Source: Chryseobacterium oleae
Lineage (GTDB): Bacteria > Bacteroidota > Bacteroidia > Flavobacteriales > Weeksellaceae
DNA length: 64,000 nt
NCBI RefSeq assembly: GCF_900115055.1
Contig: NZ_FOVD01000001.1
Location: 682,001 to 746,000 of the forward strand
Reading direction: 5' to 3'
Shown: in pieces, positions 41,000 to 50,169 of the stretch
Position numbering within the stretch: position 1 is the stretch's first letter
How the letters are laid out: each line of letters starts with the position of its first letter
Made by a program: the position numbers and the translations under genes
The notes under the pieces: generated by a model
What the model was told of the DNA's origin: nothing
Database searches by the model: none
The model's input: the letters and a program-made list of their open reading frames with translations, nothing else

Positions 41000-42859
41000 T
41001 TAGCCTTTATTCACTTTGGCGTCTATTTTACCCAGCATTTTCGCAACACCGGCACTCTGTAATAAAATATCACCGTTTTTTGCCTGATGAGTCGTGGTAG
41101 AAGTGGTTTCTTTCAAATCTCCTGTTATGCTGACCGTTTTATTTTCATTAACAGTCTGCTTATAATTTTTTGAGTTGAACTGATGATCGTTTGTAATATC
41201 GATGGAATTATCATTGCCAACCATTGTTTTCATATCCTTTCCAACATTAATGGTCAGGTTTTCCCCTGCATTGAAGATCATATTTTTAGGAGCGGTTACG
41301 GTAATGTTTCCAGCGCCGTCCATGAAATAATTGTTGCCGCTAGGATCGATAATATTGACACTTCCTTCTGTATCATTCATTAGAATTCTGATTCCGCTTC
41401 TCGTCTGTATAGATTTTAAATGATTGTCTATCCCACCTCCTAACGCGGTTCCCCCATGAAACATTCCTCCCATTACAAAAGGTCTGTCCGGATGGTTATG
41501 CACAAAACCTACCATCACCTGGTCACCGACTTCGGGTATGGCTACATATCCTCTGTTCTGGCTGATTTTATCTGTGCCTCCTGCATCGGGAGCCATCATA
41601 CGGATAAAATTGGTATTGTCATTCATCTGCCAGTCGAATCTTACGGTTACCCTACCCTGTCCCTGAGGATCTGTATTGGAGATAACCGTAGCGATCTGCG
41701 GCTGTGCAATAGGTACCGCAAAATCCGGTTTTGGTATATATCCTGTATCTGAAGCGATGGCTTCAAATTTTCCTGTATAATTTCCTAAAGTATCCACTTC
41801 ATGAGTCACTTCGGTCATCATCAGTTTTGTAAAATAGGCGGTTTGGTTGCTATCCGTTTTCCGCATTTTAATATCAGCAATACATCCCGGATATAAAAAA
41901 GGAAGAGTGGTGCCTCCGGATACCGTAAAAACTTCCACGGCCTTGCTTCCTGATGTAGCAGTCTGGGAAATAACAACATCCATGTCGGTGGCTGCCTTTA
42001 TAGGAGCAACCTGTAATGACGGCGTTTTGAATATTCCCTCATTATTCTGATAAGCTGTTTTTGCTAAGTTCCCCATATGCTGAATGGATGTTGCCCCGGA
42101 GCTGAGCTTCGTATTGGTACTGCTGTTGTACCCATAAAAACTCGGTTTGATATGTACTGCTTTTAATTCAACATTCACGTCGGAAACATTGCTTCCGTAG
42201 ATCAGTTCCAATGCTTTATTCTGTGGGGGCATATTTCCGAAATGCAAAACTTCGCCGTCGTAATAGAACTGTTCTCCGTATGCTTCTGCCATTCTGCAAA
42301 GATAATTGTAATGGGTTTCGTCATACTGAGCACTATAGAGAATCTGGGAAGAAGCTTTCGCATTGATTTTCACATCAAACTTGCTGCTTTCGATTCCCTG
42401 TTTGATAATATCGGCTGCGATGATGCCCATATTGACAGGCTGGTTTCCTCCAAAACTTTGAGTATGCGGAGCAGCATCCAATAAGATGGTTGGGCTGTAT
42501 CCTTTCAATACGATGTTTCCAAGACTGTGATTTTCCTGACTGAACCCGACCTTGGTAATAACTCCTACAAAAGTTCTTTCCGGGCTGTTGTCAACGTCTT
42601 TGTATCTGATATTAATGGTTAATCTTCCTCCTAAAAACCTGTTGGCCTGTTCAAGTTCATGATTTTGTTTTTCGGAGAGTGTATCGTTCACAAGGACCAA
42701 TTCAAACTCATGATGTTTTCTGACGCTTTGATGCAGACGGAAATATTTGAAATGTTTGATGATTTTACCATCAATCACAATATCCAGTTTTACCACACGG
42801 TTGATTCCAGGAATATAATTCTCTGCAATCTTATCGGAATTTGAAATATTTTTATCCAT
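41000..42859 (-). CDS. vgrG: VgrG spike protein of a Bacteroidota T6SS
   Basis: 619 residues. gp27-like N-terminal part (~20-390, with VRKHHEFELVLVNDTLSEKQN and RRxLGG-like FLGGRLTINIRYKD), gp5-OB part (GYVAIPEVGDQVMVGF, HPDRPFVMGGMFHG) and a beta-helical gp5C repeat region at ~490-600 (GNITVTAPKNMIFNAGENLTINVGKDMKT). VgrG is the puncturing tip of the T6SS on which effectors and PAAR-like proteins are loaded. No evolved catalytic tail is seen. It is upstream of two effector-immunity sets. Other core T6SS genes are not in this window. Confidence 0.9.
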   Translation of the reverse strand: MDKNISNSDKIAENYIPGINRVVKLDIVIDGKIIKHFKYFRLHQSVRKHHEFELVLVNDTLSEKQNHELEQANRFLGGRLTINIRYKDVDNSPERTFVGVITKVGFSQENHSLGNIVLKGYSPTILLDAAPHTQSFGGNQPVNMGIIAADIIKQGIESSKFDVKINAKASSQILYSAQYDETHYNYLCRMAEAYGEQFYYDGEVLHFGNMPPQNKALELIYGSNVSDVNVELKAVHIKPSFYGYNSSTNTKLSSGATSIQHMGNLAKTAYQNNEGIFKTPSLQVAPIKAATDMDVVISQTATSGSKAVEVFTVSGGTTLPFLYPGCIADIKMRKTDSNQTAYFTKLMMTEVTHEVDTLGNYTGKFEAIASDTGYIPKPDFAVPIAQPQIATVISNTDPQGQGRVTVRFDWQMNDNTNFIRMMAPDAGGTDKISQNRGYVAIPEVGDQVMVGFVHNHPDRPFVMGGMFHGGTALGGGIDNHLKSIQTRSGIRILMNDTEGSVNIIDPSGNNYFMDGAGNITVTAPKNMIFNAGENLTINVGKDMKTMVGNDNSIDITNDHQFNSKNYKQTVNENKTVSITGDLKETTSTTTHQAKNGDILLQSAGVAKMLGKIDAKVNKG

Positions 42860-43340
42860 ATTATTTGATGTGTTTTTTTGTTTTCACTTAAAAAAATTAA
42901 AAAATAAATAGATGTTCTATAAAGTTAAAAAACTTTCACAGTATAAAATGACATTTTCAGGCTTATTTCTAACCTCTGAACCATTTGATGGTCCATTTTC
43001 TTTTTAATATTACATGAGTTCAGGACAGGACATCTGGTTAAGGCTTCAGACATCAGACTTTCAACTGGGGTCAAGAACGTCAATGGTGAATTTTGCTTCG
43101 CAAGTGAATAGTGAATTTTAGATTCAAGATTTTAAATACGAAATATCAGATATCAGACGATAATTTATTAGCTTTATTACTACAATCAGCAACTAATAAA
43201 CCAGCAACTAGCAACCAAACCCATCACTCATTCAAACCGAATACAAATAGAGACTATTACAGACAAAAAAGACAGAACGGCACCCTAATGCCGGATGGAC
43301 CATTCTGTCTGATATTTTTAAAGTTTTTAAAAGCTAAATG
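42860..43340. other. Intergenic region between tssD and vgrG
   Basis: 481 bases. The left end must hold the vgrG promoter (TAACTTTA about 80 bases upstream is one mismatch from TAnnTTTG). Around 43100-43250 the sequence is A/T-rich and looks like spacer DNA. At the right end is the tssD terminator. No gene is called; the 77-codon frame on the plus strand has no coding character. Confidence 0.55.
43263..43310 (-). terminator. Intrinsic terminator after tssD
   Basis: Long hairpin: AGACAGAA (43270-43277) pairs with TTCTGTCT (43303-43310), with an inner GGC/GCC stem, and a run of T follows on the minus strand. About 30 bases past the stop. Confidence 0.8.
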
Positions 43341-43748
43341 CTAAGAAGTAGGCCATTCTGCTTTGTAAGAAGAATTCCCTAAATCAATTTGCTCCGCACT
43401 TATGATAAAGCTGATGTACATGCTGTTTTCATCTACTGCGTCGAAATCAACTTCGTGCTGGATTACGTATCCGTTTGTCCATTGCAAAGTCGTCAACGTT
43501 CCTTCTTCGTGAGATTTGTTGAAGGTGATCTCTCCGGTGGTAGGCTTGTATTTTCCGTTAAGAAGACTTTCCAGAATGTCTGATTTTTCAGTAGCTTCTA
43601 CTGTGATTTTGATCAGTGCATTGGAAGGATCTGATGCTACTCTTCCTGATACGTCTGTAGAACGGGACACGCTGTAATTAAGTTTTAATAATTTCTGTCC
43701 TTCGCCACCGTTGAATTTTAGAATTCCTCTTGAATTTTTGTCTGCCAT
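43341..43748 (-). CDS. tssD: TssD (Hcp) inner-tube protein of T6SS
   Basis: 135 residues, length and form typical of the Bacteroidota TssD family. The start MADKNSRGILKFNGG, YSVSRSTDVSGRVASDPSNALIKITVE and the central KPTTGEITFNKSHEEGTLTTLQWTNGY block match the family. Hcp rings stack into the tube that is fired together with VgrG. It has its own promoter region with a TATATTTG element and two abutting palindromes. Downstream terminator, so it is transcribed as a single gene. Confidence 0.9.
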   Translation of the reverse strand: MADKNSRGILKFNGGEGQKLLKLNYSVSRSTDVSGRVASDPSNALIKITVEATEKSDILESLLNGKYKPTTGEITFNKSHEEGTLTTLQWTNGYVIQHEVDFDAVDENSMYISFIISAEQIDLGNSSYKAEWPTS

Positions 43749-43958
43749 GATTGGTAAATTTTAATAATTAATATTCTGTGATTTGATGTTATCTATTTCA
43801 CCAAATATAGAATATTAAATTCGCAATCAGCCCGTTTAATCATAAACATCAGAAAGTGTAGTAGTACTACTACTAACGATCGTTAGGCTTTATAATAATT
43901 GTAAATCAATCATTTATATGATTTTTAAAAAATGTACCGGGCATTATACATCCAAAAT
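43749..43958 (-). promoter_or_regulatory. tssD promoter region with two palindromes
   Basis: On the minus strand TATATTTG (43802-43809 on the plus strand as CAAATATA) fits the -7 element TAnnTTTG about 55 bases before the start codon; a TTG upstream is 14 bases away, shorter than usual. Further upstream, two perfect palindromes abut: GTAGTAGTACTACTAC (43858-43873) and CTAACGATCGTTAG (43873-43886). They could be operators. They have no T run and are poor terminators for the egtU gene. Confidence 0.5.
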
Positions 43959-45524
43959 TTACTTGTCGTCAAAATACTTCTTAAGGTCCGAAATACTTTT
44001 GATCTTCAGCTCCTCAGCTTGTTTTCTGCGCATCATCAGGGCATAGGCATTATTAAAGCCAAGCGGTTTCAACCATTGAATTCCGTATTGCTTTTGAAAC
44101 TCGACATTGACATAATCGTAGGTTTTATCAGCGTTTTGGGTTACCTCTTTCAGGGTCTGTTCAGATGGTTTTAAAAGGACCAGAAGCCCGGTTCCCGTAT
44201 ATTCAGGATAAAAATCAATGGCATCATTCACCAAAGCATCAAAACAGATTTTGGTTCCACCCAGCCCCGTTTTTGTTTCCACTTTATAGTCTGTGTAGCC
44301 TTCAATCAGCATTTTATACATTTCGGTGAGAATATATTGCTCACCAAAGATCTTCGAGCCAATGCGTATCGTCCCTGAATTTCCCTTCCTAGAGGTTTTG
44401 TATAATTTATTTTTAACTAAAAAATCCTTTGCAATTCTTTCCGGGGTCTGATGGAGCTGATCAGATTTGTAATTCAGATCCGTCATGATCGAATCATTAA
44501 ATTGGTTGGCCAGCAGATTCAGGGTTTCTTCAAGTTCAGGAAATTTCTTTAATGTTTTTGTTTTAATGATGGGTGCTGCGAAGTACGGGGGAAATATTTT
44601 TTTATCATCATTCAGAACATAGAGGTCAAAAGCTTTGATCCTGCCGTCTGTAGAATATCCGCTGATCAGATCCAGTTCTTTTTCATAAGCCGCTTTGTAC
44701 ATTATGGCATCGTTGACAATCACCGGATTCACATTAAGATGATACACAGAACGTAAACCGAGATCGCCATCCTGTCTTCCCATAAATTCAGGGGTAAAAC
44801 CTGCTTTAATACTGTTCTTAGAAACAGCGGTGAACAGATAAGCCGCTCCCACAATGATCAAAATAACCGGAACAATATACTTCAGTTTCTTGAACAACCG
44901 ATATCCTGATCTCTGTACCAACGCAATCGTCTGATCCAGCAAAACAGCCAATAATGCGGCAGGAATGGCTCCCGCAAGGATCATATTTGTATTATTAAGA
45001 GAAATTCCGCCAAAGATAAATTCACCCAAACCACCCGCTGCGACAAATGATGCTAAAGTAGCCACTCCTACATTGATCACGGCTGCCGTTCTTATTCCTG
45101 CAATGATAACGGGCATCGCCAGGGGAAGCTCCACTTTAAAGAGAAGCTGGCTTTTATTCATCCCCATTGCTTTTGCGGCTTCAATAACGGTTGGGCTCAC
45201 TTCTGTAATTCCCGTATACGTATTCCGGATGATGGGTAATAAAGCGTAGATCAGTAAAGCAACGATAGCCGGTTTGGCCCCGATTCCGAATGCAGGGATC
45301 ATAAATCCTAGCAATGCAATACTCGGAATGGTCTGTAAAATACCCGCCACACCCAACACAGGGCTGGAGAGTTTTCTTTTCCTCGCAATCATTATTCCCA
45401 ACGGTACGCCAATGATGATCGCCAGAATTAATGACAGAAACGTAAGTCCCAGATGCTGTACAACCTGGGTCAGTAATTTTTCCTGCTGTTCGATGATGAA
45501 CTGCCAAAGACTTTGCTGCGTCAT
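43959..45524 (-). CDS. egtU: EgtU-type ergothioneine ABC permease fused to substrate-binding domain
   Basis: 521 residues. Residues ~1-205 are an OpuC-like permease with five or six membrane helices and a BPD transport motif (EVSPTVIEAAKAMGMNKSQLLFKVELPLAMPVIIAG). A further membrane helix at ~215-233 leads to a periplasmic binding domain (~240-521; KIRIGS-like TIRIGSKIFGEQYILTEMY, then TGLGGTKICFDALVNDAIDFYPEYTGTG). This permease-SBP fusion is the architecture of EgtU, the ergothioneine transporter, rather than of split betaine systems. Its ATG overlaps the stop of the ATPase gene by 4 bases, and the operon starts with egtD and egtB. Confidence 0.75.
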   Translation of the reverse strand: MTQQSLWQFIIEQQEKLLTQVVQHLGLTFLSLILAIIIGVPLGIMIARKRKLSSPVLGVAGILQTIPSIALLGFMIPAFGIGAKPAIVALLIYALLPIIRNTYTGITEVSPTVIEAAKAMGMNKSQLLFKVELPLAMPVIIAGIRTAAVINVGVATLASFVAAGGLGEFIFGGISLNNTNMILAGAIPAALLAVLLDQTIALVQRSGYRLFKKLKYIVPVILIIVGAAYLFTAVSKNSIKAGFTPEFMGRQDGDLGLRSVYHLNVNPVIVNDAIMYKAAYEKELDLISGYSTDGRIKAFDLYVLNDDKKIFPPYFAAPIIKTKTLKKFPELEETLNLLANQFNDSIMTDLNYKSDQLHQTPERIAKDFLVKNKLYKTSRKGNSGTIRIGSKIFGEQYILTEMYKMLIEGYTDYKVETKTGLGGTKICFDALVNDAIDFYPEYTGTGLLVLLKPSEQTLKEVTQNADKTYDYVNVEFQKQYGIQWLKPLGFNNAYALMMRRKQAEELKIKSISDLKKYFDDK

Positions 45525-46441
45525 ACGATCTGTAATTTTCTGTACTCATTAAAAGCCCTGATCAGCTTTTCGTAGTGGTCTGTATTTTTATGATCTGAAC
45601 TTAATTTCTGTAAGGCCTCCCAAACATTCGTGTTTTCTGTCAGCTTAAATTCATTCAACAAATTATCAGAATTAAGTAAGCCACCGACCTCTTTCAGTGT
45701 TGCGATCTTATATTCCAGTAAAAGCCGGTTTTCAGCAAAAAAATCAATCACAAAATCGTTTTCAGGATGATAAAGCATTTCTTTAGGCGTTCCTGTCTGA
45801 ATAATTTTCCCTTTGTCCATCAAACATATCCGGTGCCCCAGTTCAAAAGCTTCCTGCACATCATGGGTGACTAGGATAATGGTTTTATTTTTAAGTTCTT
45901 CCAGTGATTTAAATTCTGAATGAATATCAGCCTTTGTGATATTATCCAGCGCGCCGAAAGGTTCATCCATCAGCAAAACAGGTGTGTTGGCGATCAAAGC
46001 TCTTGCAATTCCCACTCTCTGCTGCTGGCCACCGCTCAGTTCATCCGGAAACCGTGAAAGGACTTCTTCGGAAAGATGAAGTTTGTCCAGCAGTTCTTGG
46101 GTTCTGTTTTCTGTTTTTTTCCGGTCCCATTTGAGTAATTCCGGAACGACAGCAATATTCTGCCTGATGGTATAATGAGGAAACAGGCCGGAATGCTGCA
46201 TCACAAAACCAATGCCCATGCGCAGTTCTTCCGGTTTCTGATCCCGGATATTTTTACCGTCGATCAAAATTTGTCCGGAGTCTGCTTCTATAAGTCGATT
46301 GATCATTTTAAGCGTGGTCGTTTTTCCACACCCGCTGGTTCCCAGAAGCACCAGGATTTCCTGATCATGGGCCTGAAAAGAAATATGGTCAACGGCTGGT
46401 TTTCCGTTAAAGTTCTTTGAAACTGAATCAACTGTAATCAT
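45521..46441 (-). CDS. egtV: EgtV-type ABC transporter ATP-binding protein
   Basis: 306 residues from the ATG at 46441; a TTG at 46450 three codons upstream is less likely. Walker A GTSGCGKTT (~34-42), signature LSGGQQQRVGIARA, Walker B VLLMDEPFGALD and switch His in ILVTHD. It belongs to the OpuCA/ProV-type group but lacks a long CBS region; the C-terminal ~65 residues are short. It starts just after the egtB stop and its stop overlaps egtU. Predicted to drive uptake of ergothioneine through EgtU; a betaine or choline substrate is the alternative. Confidence 0.8.
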   Translation of the reverse strand: MITVDSVSKNFNGKPAVDHISFQAHDQEILVLLGTSGCGKTTTLKMINRLIEADSGQILIDGKNIRDQKPEELRMGIGFVMQHSGLFPHYTIRQNIAVVPELLKWDRKKTENRTQELLDKLHLSEEVLSRFPDELSGGQQQRVGIARALIANTPVLLMDEPFGALDNITKADIHSEFKSLEELKNKTIILVTHDVQEAFELGHRICLMDKGKIIQTGTPKEMLYHPENDFVIDFFAENRLLLEYKIATLKEVGGLLNSDNLLNEFKLTENTNVWEALQKLSSDHKNTDHYEKLIRAFNEYRKLQIV

Positions 46442-46450
46442 CGGCAACAA

Positions 46451-47623
46451 TTATCGGGCAAGTCTGATTCCTGTGAACTGCCATTTCAGGTTGGTCTGGA
46501 AGAAGTTACGATAGGTATTTCTGCTGTGTCCGGGAGGTGTAGCATCGGATGCACCGCGTAAAACCATCTGATTAACCATGAATTTTCCGTTGTACTCTCC
46601 TACTGCTCCTGCTTCTTTTTTGAAACCGGGATAAGGCAGATAAGCGGAATTAGTCCATTCCCAGCGGCTTCCCCAATCGAAATGACCGGAAGCAACTTCC
46701 CATTCCGCTTCGGTGGGCAGGCGCATTCCTTTCCAGGAAGCAAAAGCAGAGGCTTCATAAAAACTGATGTGACAAACGACGTCATCAAGATCTAATTCCT
46801 GTAAACCGTTTAAGGTATAATTCATCCATTTTCCTTCAATCTGATGCCAGTACAATGGAGATGTTGCGTTATTCTGTCTGACCCAATCCCATCCTTCGGC
46901 ATGCCAGTGTTTAAAATCCGAATAACCGCCGGCTTCCATAAATTCAAGGTATTCTCTGTTGGTGACTAACTGGTTGGCTATTTCAAAATCATTCAGAAAA
47001 ACTTTATGTCTTCCCAATTCATTATCGAAACAGAAGCCTTCTCCGTCAAAACCTATTTCATACACACCTTCTGAAAATCCGATCATTTCTGCATTCCCCG
47101 GTTTTTCTTTTCCCGAAATATTTTCTTTTGTATAAGCCGGGAAAAGCGGATTGTGTCCTAAAATATATTTGATATCGGTAATTAATAGCTCCTGATGCTG
47201 CTGTTCATGATTTAAACCTAATTCCATCAGCGGTTCAACAGCTTCAGTCATGAACTGGCTCTGAAGAAAGATGCTCATATGTTCGTCTACATATTTTCTG
47301 TATTTGTAAATATCTGAAACGGAAGGACGGCTTAAATTTCCACGGTCGGTACGGATTACTCTCACTCCTATCGTCTCGTAATAGCTGTTGAAAACAAAAT
47401 TATACTGCGGATCAAAAACCTTATAATCAGGGAAGTTCGGAACCAGGATAAAGGTTTCAAAAAACCAGGTGGTATGACCCAGATGCCACTTCGGAGGACT
47501 TACATCCACGATGGGCTGCACCACATAATCTTCTATTTCCAGAGGAGCACATATTTTTTCAGAATGCTTTCTGATATCTGTATATTTTTTTACTAAATCT
47601 GATGTTACTATATTCTGTGTCAT
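46451..47623 (-). CDS. egtB: EgtB, ergothioneine C-S bond-forming iron enzyme
   Basis: 390 residues. N-terminal DinB-like domain with PPKWHLGHTTWFFE (~44-57) and NHEQQHQELL (~138-147); the expected iron ligands are His50, His139 and His143. The C-terminal part (~170-390) is an FGE-sulfatase fold with FEIANQLVTNREYLEFMEAGGY, GMRLPTEAEWE and the end block LRGASDATPPGHSRNTYRNFF. EgtB joins a thiol to trimethylhistidine (hercynine) as a sulfoxide. No egtA (glutamylcysteine ligase) or egtC gene follows, so cysteine or another thiol may be the donor. It follows egtD after 104 bases. Confidence 0.9.
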   Translation of the reverse strand: MTQNIVTSDLVKKYTDIRKHSEKICAPLEIEDYVVQPIVDVSPPKWHLGHTTWFFETFILVPNFPDYKVFDPQYNFVFNSYYETIGVRVIRTDRGNLSRPSVSDIYKYRKYVDEHMSIFLQSQFMTEAVEPLMELGLNHEQQHQELLITDIKYILGHNPLFPAYTKENISGKEKPGNAEMIGFSEGVYEIGFDGEGFCFDNELGRHKVFLNDFEIANQLVTNREYLEFMEAGGYSDFKHWHAEGWDWVRQNNATSPLYWHQIEGKWMNYTLNGLQELDLDDVVCHISFYEASAFASWKGMRLPTEAEWEVASGHFDWGSRWEWTNSAYLPYPGFKKEAGAVGEYNGKFMVNQMVLRGASDATPPGHSRNTYRNFFQTNLKWQFTGIRLAR

Positions 47624-47727
47624 GTTCTTTAGTTTTGGTGAGTTATTTCGGGCCGGGGATCTTTTTTATCGCGCAGATTGGACGGATAGAGCAGATTAAA
47701 AAAATAAAACTCTACATATTCTATTCG

Positions 47728-48711
47728 TTATTGTACCTGCCATACTGCATCTACAAACCATTTTTTGGAGTCTTTGATTTCTCCTGATTTTTTAAATCCT
47801 GATTTTTCTCTTAATTCCTCAATATTTTCGGCTGAAAATTTTTGTGAGATTTCCATATCAATCAGTTCATTTTCCTCAAATGAAATAGGGTCACTTCCTA
47901 TGGTTACCGTTTGATTTTTCAGGCTTACTAGGAAGCTTTTACAAGCTCCGCTGATGGGATCATAGGTTTGATAATGCTGAAACTGCCCTAGATTAAAATC
48001 TGCATTGAGTTCCGTGTTGATGCGGGTCAGAAGATTAAGGTTAAATGCTGCTGTGATTCCTGTCTTATCGTTGTAGGCATTTAAAATTGTGTGAGGATTT
48101 TTCTTCAGGTCGAAACCTATCAAAACCCTGTCACCGGAAGCCAGATTCCGGTTCAAATCATAACAGAACTGATCCGCTTCCACGATACTCATATTCCCTA
48201 TATTGCTTCCTAAAAACAGGATCACCTTCCTTCTTGACGATAACGAGGCTGCTTTCTGAAGCATGTCAAAATACTCGCCTTCAAGAGAGACTATTTCCAA
48301 CCCGGGAAGTTTATCATTTAATTTTTCATTTAATTCTGTCAGAATATGGCCTGAAATATCGATCGGCATATAGGTAAATCCTGTCCCTTTTTCTACAAGA
48401 TATTGGAGTAAAAACGTAGATTTCATCGCATCTCCTGCACCTAGTTCTATCAAATCAAAGGGTTCGTTTTCCGGAATGATCAGGCGGGCAAGATCTGCTG
48501 TTTTATTTTGGAAGATATCAAGTTCACATTGGGTAAGATAATATTCCGGCATGGCCATGATCTCCTGGAAAAGGCGGTCACCTGTTTCATCGTAAAAATA
48601 TTTGGAGGACAACCTTTTAGGGTCGCTTTTTAAGCCTTCCAAAACATCTTCGCGAAAATGATCAACATGAATATCTTCAACCTTTGAATGTGGGTTTAAC
48701 TGTAAATTCAT
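47728..48711 (-). CDS. egtD: EgtD, L-histidine N-alpha-methyltransferase
   Basis: 327 residues. SAM-dependent methyltransferase of the EgtD family: KYFYDETGDRLFQEIMAMPEYYLTQCELDIF near the N-terminus, SAM-binding motif IELGAGDAMKSTFLL (~88-102), FLGSNIGNM and GFDLKKNPHTILNAYND. It trimethylates histidine to hercynine, the substrate of EgtB. First gene of the operon egtD-egtB-egtV-egtU. The operon is divergent from a serine hydrolase. Confidence 0.92.
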   Translation of the reverse strand: MNLQLNPHSKVEDIHVDHFREDVLEGLKSDPKRLSSKYFYDETGDRLFQEIMAMPEYYLTQCELDIFQNKTADLARLIIPENEPFDLIELGAGDAMKSTFLLQYLVEKGTGFTYMPIDISGHILTELNEKLNDKLPGLEIVSLEGEYFDMLQKAASLSSRRKVILFLGSNIGNMSIVEADQFCYDLNRNLASGDRVLIGFDLKKNPHTILNAYNDKTGITAAFNLNLLTRINTELNADFNLGQFQHYQTYDPISGACKSFLVSLKNQTVTIGSDPISFEENELIDMEISQKFSAENIEELREKSGFKKSGEIKDSKKWFVDAVWQVQ

Positions 48712-49076
48712 ATGTTTTAATTTGTGTGGGTTTTAGTTAAATACAACTATCTTGCCGCCTCAACATTAAATTCTATAAAAAATATACCTTCTACCCTTTA
48801 ATTAATTTTAAATATACAGTTAATTTCAATAAGTGATTGATGAAAATCATTTAAATGAGTTCATAATTTTCTATTTCATCAATGTTTCCAAATCAATTGA
48901 AATAAAGACTATATTTGGACAAACTTATACAATAACTTCTACCATGAAAAAATGTCTGTATTGTTACCCGCAATGCTTTATTCCTTAATTTATTTAATTG
49001 ATCTCATCAGATTGAAAAAATCCAAATTAAATATTGATCTCCAAAAGTTTCCACGTTCCGGTTATTCTCATAAAAT
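48712..49076. promoter_or_regulatory. Divergent intergenic region egtD / serine hydrolase
   Basis: 365 bases. TATATTTG at 48910-48917 matches the flavobacterial -7 element on the plus strand, with no correctly spaced -33 TTG. A 14-codon frame from the ATG at 48944 (MKKCLYCYPQCFIP) follows it. No other gene is seen. Confidence 0.4.
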
Positions 49077-50141
49077 ATGTATAAAATACTGAAATCCAAT
49101 TTAATCATAAGTGTATTATGCCTTGCTGCTTTTTGCTTTGCCCAAAAAAACAGAAATTCAAAAACAGATGTACAGCAAAAAATAAAACAAATCGATAACC
49201 TTGTAAAATCTGCCAATGAAGTCGGAATATTAAATGGTAATGTACTTGTTTCCTATCAGGATAAAATAATTTACAAAGCTTCAGTTGGGTTTACTGATGC
49301 TACAAAAACTACTCGATTAACGGATGAATACAGATTCCATTTAGGCTCTGTCACCAAAGAATTTAGTGCTGTCGCCTTGCTGCAGTTAGAAGAACAGGGA
49401 AAACTAAAACTTTCTGACCCGGTATCTCAATTCATTCCTGAACTTCCCGGCTGGGCCCAAGAAGTTACCATCAAAGATTTACTACAGTATACCAGCGGAA
49501 TTCCCAATGTAAACTGGAAAACCATTAAAAATGACAAGGATATTTACAACGATTTGTTTTTAATTGATCAACTGTCTTTTAAACCGGGGACCGAATATGA
49601 TTACAACAATAACAATCTTTTTCTGAGACAATTTATTATCGAACGTATTGCAGGGATTCCTTTTAAAACCTATGTGGAAAAATATCTTTTTCTTCCTTTG
49701 AAAATGAATTCCACCATCATGACTCCCTTTGAGACAGATAAAAATATCGCTCATGGATTTAACAATCAGGCGGTACCGGATCGTGCAGAATTGCCTATAA
49801 CCGGTGGAACTTATACTACGACTTCTGATTTACTGAAATGGGCAGACAGTCTGCATTCAGGAAAAGTGGTCAACAAAGATTCGTTGTATGAATTAGGTCA
49901 GAATTTTCCTATTTCCGACAGCCAGTCTGCATTGGGAAATACCCGGTTTGAAAATAAAAACTTAAAAGAACATGCTCACGATGGAAGAGCCGGAAATTTT
50001 GAGGCGCTCTTATTTTCAGATGTTGAAAAGAAAACAACGATCATTTTACTGGGCAATAATTACAACGGAAAACTTTTTGACATTTCAGAAGCCATCAATG
50101 CCATCCTAAAAAACGAAAATTTTAAAGTTCCACAAAAATAA
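49077..50141 (+). CDS. Serine hydrolase of the beta-lactamase class C type
   Basis: 354 residues. Signal peptide LIISVLCLAAFCFAQ. The beta-lactamase/transpeptidase-like fold has the SxxK motif SVTK (Ser91, Lys94) in HLGSVTKEFSAVALL, and YxN at Tyr176-Asn178. A third motif of the HxG type is seen as HDGRAGNFEA late in the chain. Such proteins are peptidases or esterases as often as beta-lactamases, so a resistance role is not claimed. It stands alone between the egt operon and an acetyltransferase. Confidence 0.85.
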   Translation: MYKILKSNLIISVLCLAAFCFAQKNRNSKTDVQQKIKQIDNLVKSANEVGILNGNVLVSYQDKIIYKASVGFTDATKTTRLTDEYRFHLGSVTKEFSAVALLQLEEQGKLKLSDPVSQFIPELPGWAQEVTIKDLLQYTSGIPNVNWKTIKNDKDIYNDLFLIDQLSFKPGTEYDYNNNNLFLRQFIIERIAGIPFKTYVEKYLFLPLKMNSTIMTPFETDKNIAHGFNNQAVPDRAELPITGGTYTTTSDLLKWADSLHSGKVVNKDSLYELGQNFPISDSQSALGNTRFENKNLKEHAHDGRAGNFEALLFSDVEKKTTIILLGNNYNGKLFDISEAINAILKNENFKVPQK

Positions 50142-50169
50142 GGAATTCTTTATTTATAAGGTGTTAAGA

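Noticed and set aside
43959..45524. Glycine betaine/choline (OpuC) transporter as the only call
   Set aside because: Possible by similarity, but the permease-SBP fusion and the adjacent egtB and egtD favour ergothioneine.
49077..50141. Antibiotic-resistance beta-lactamase
   Set aside because: SxxK and YxN motifs are shared with many peptidases and esterases; no specific lactamase feature was seen.
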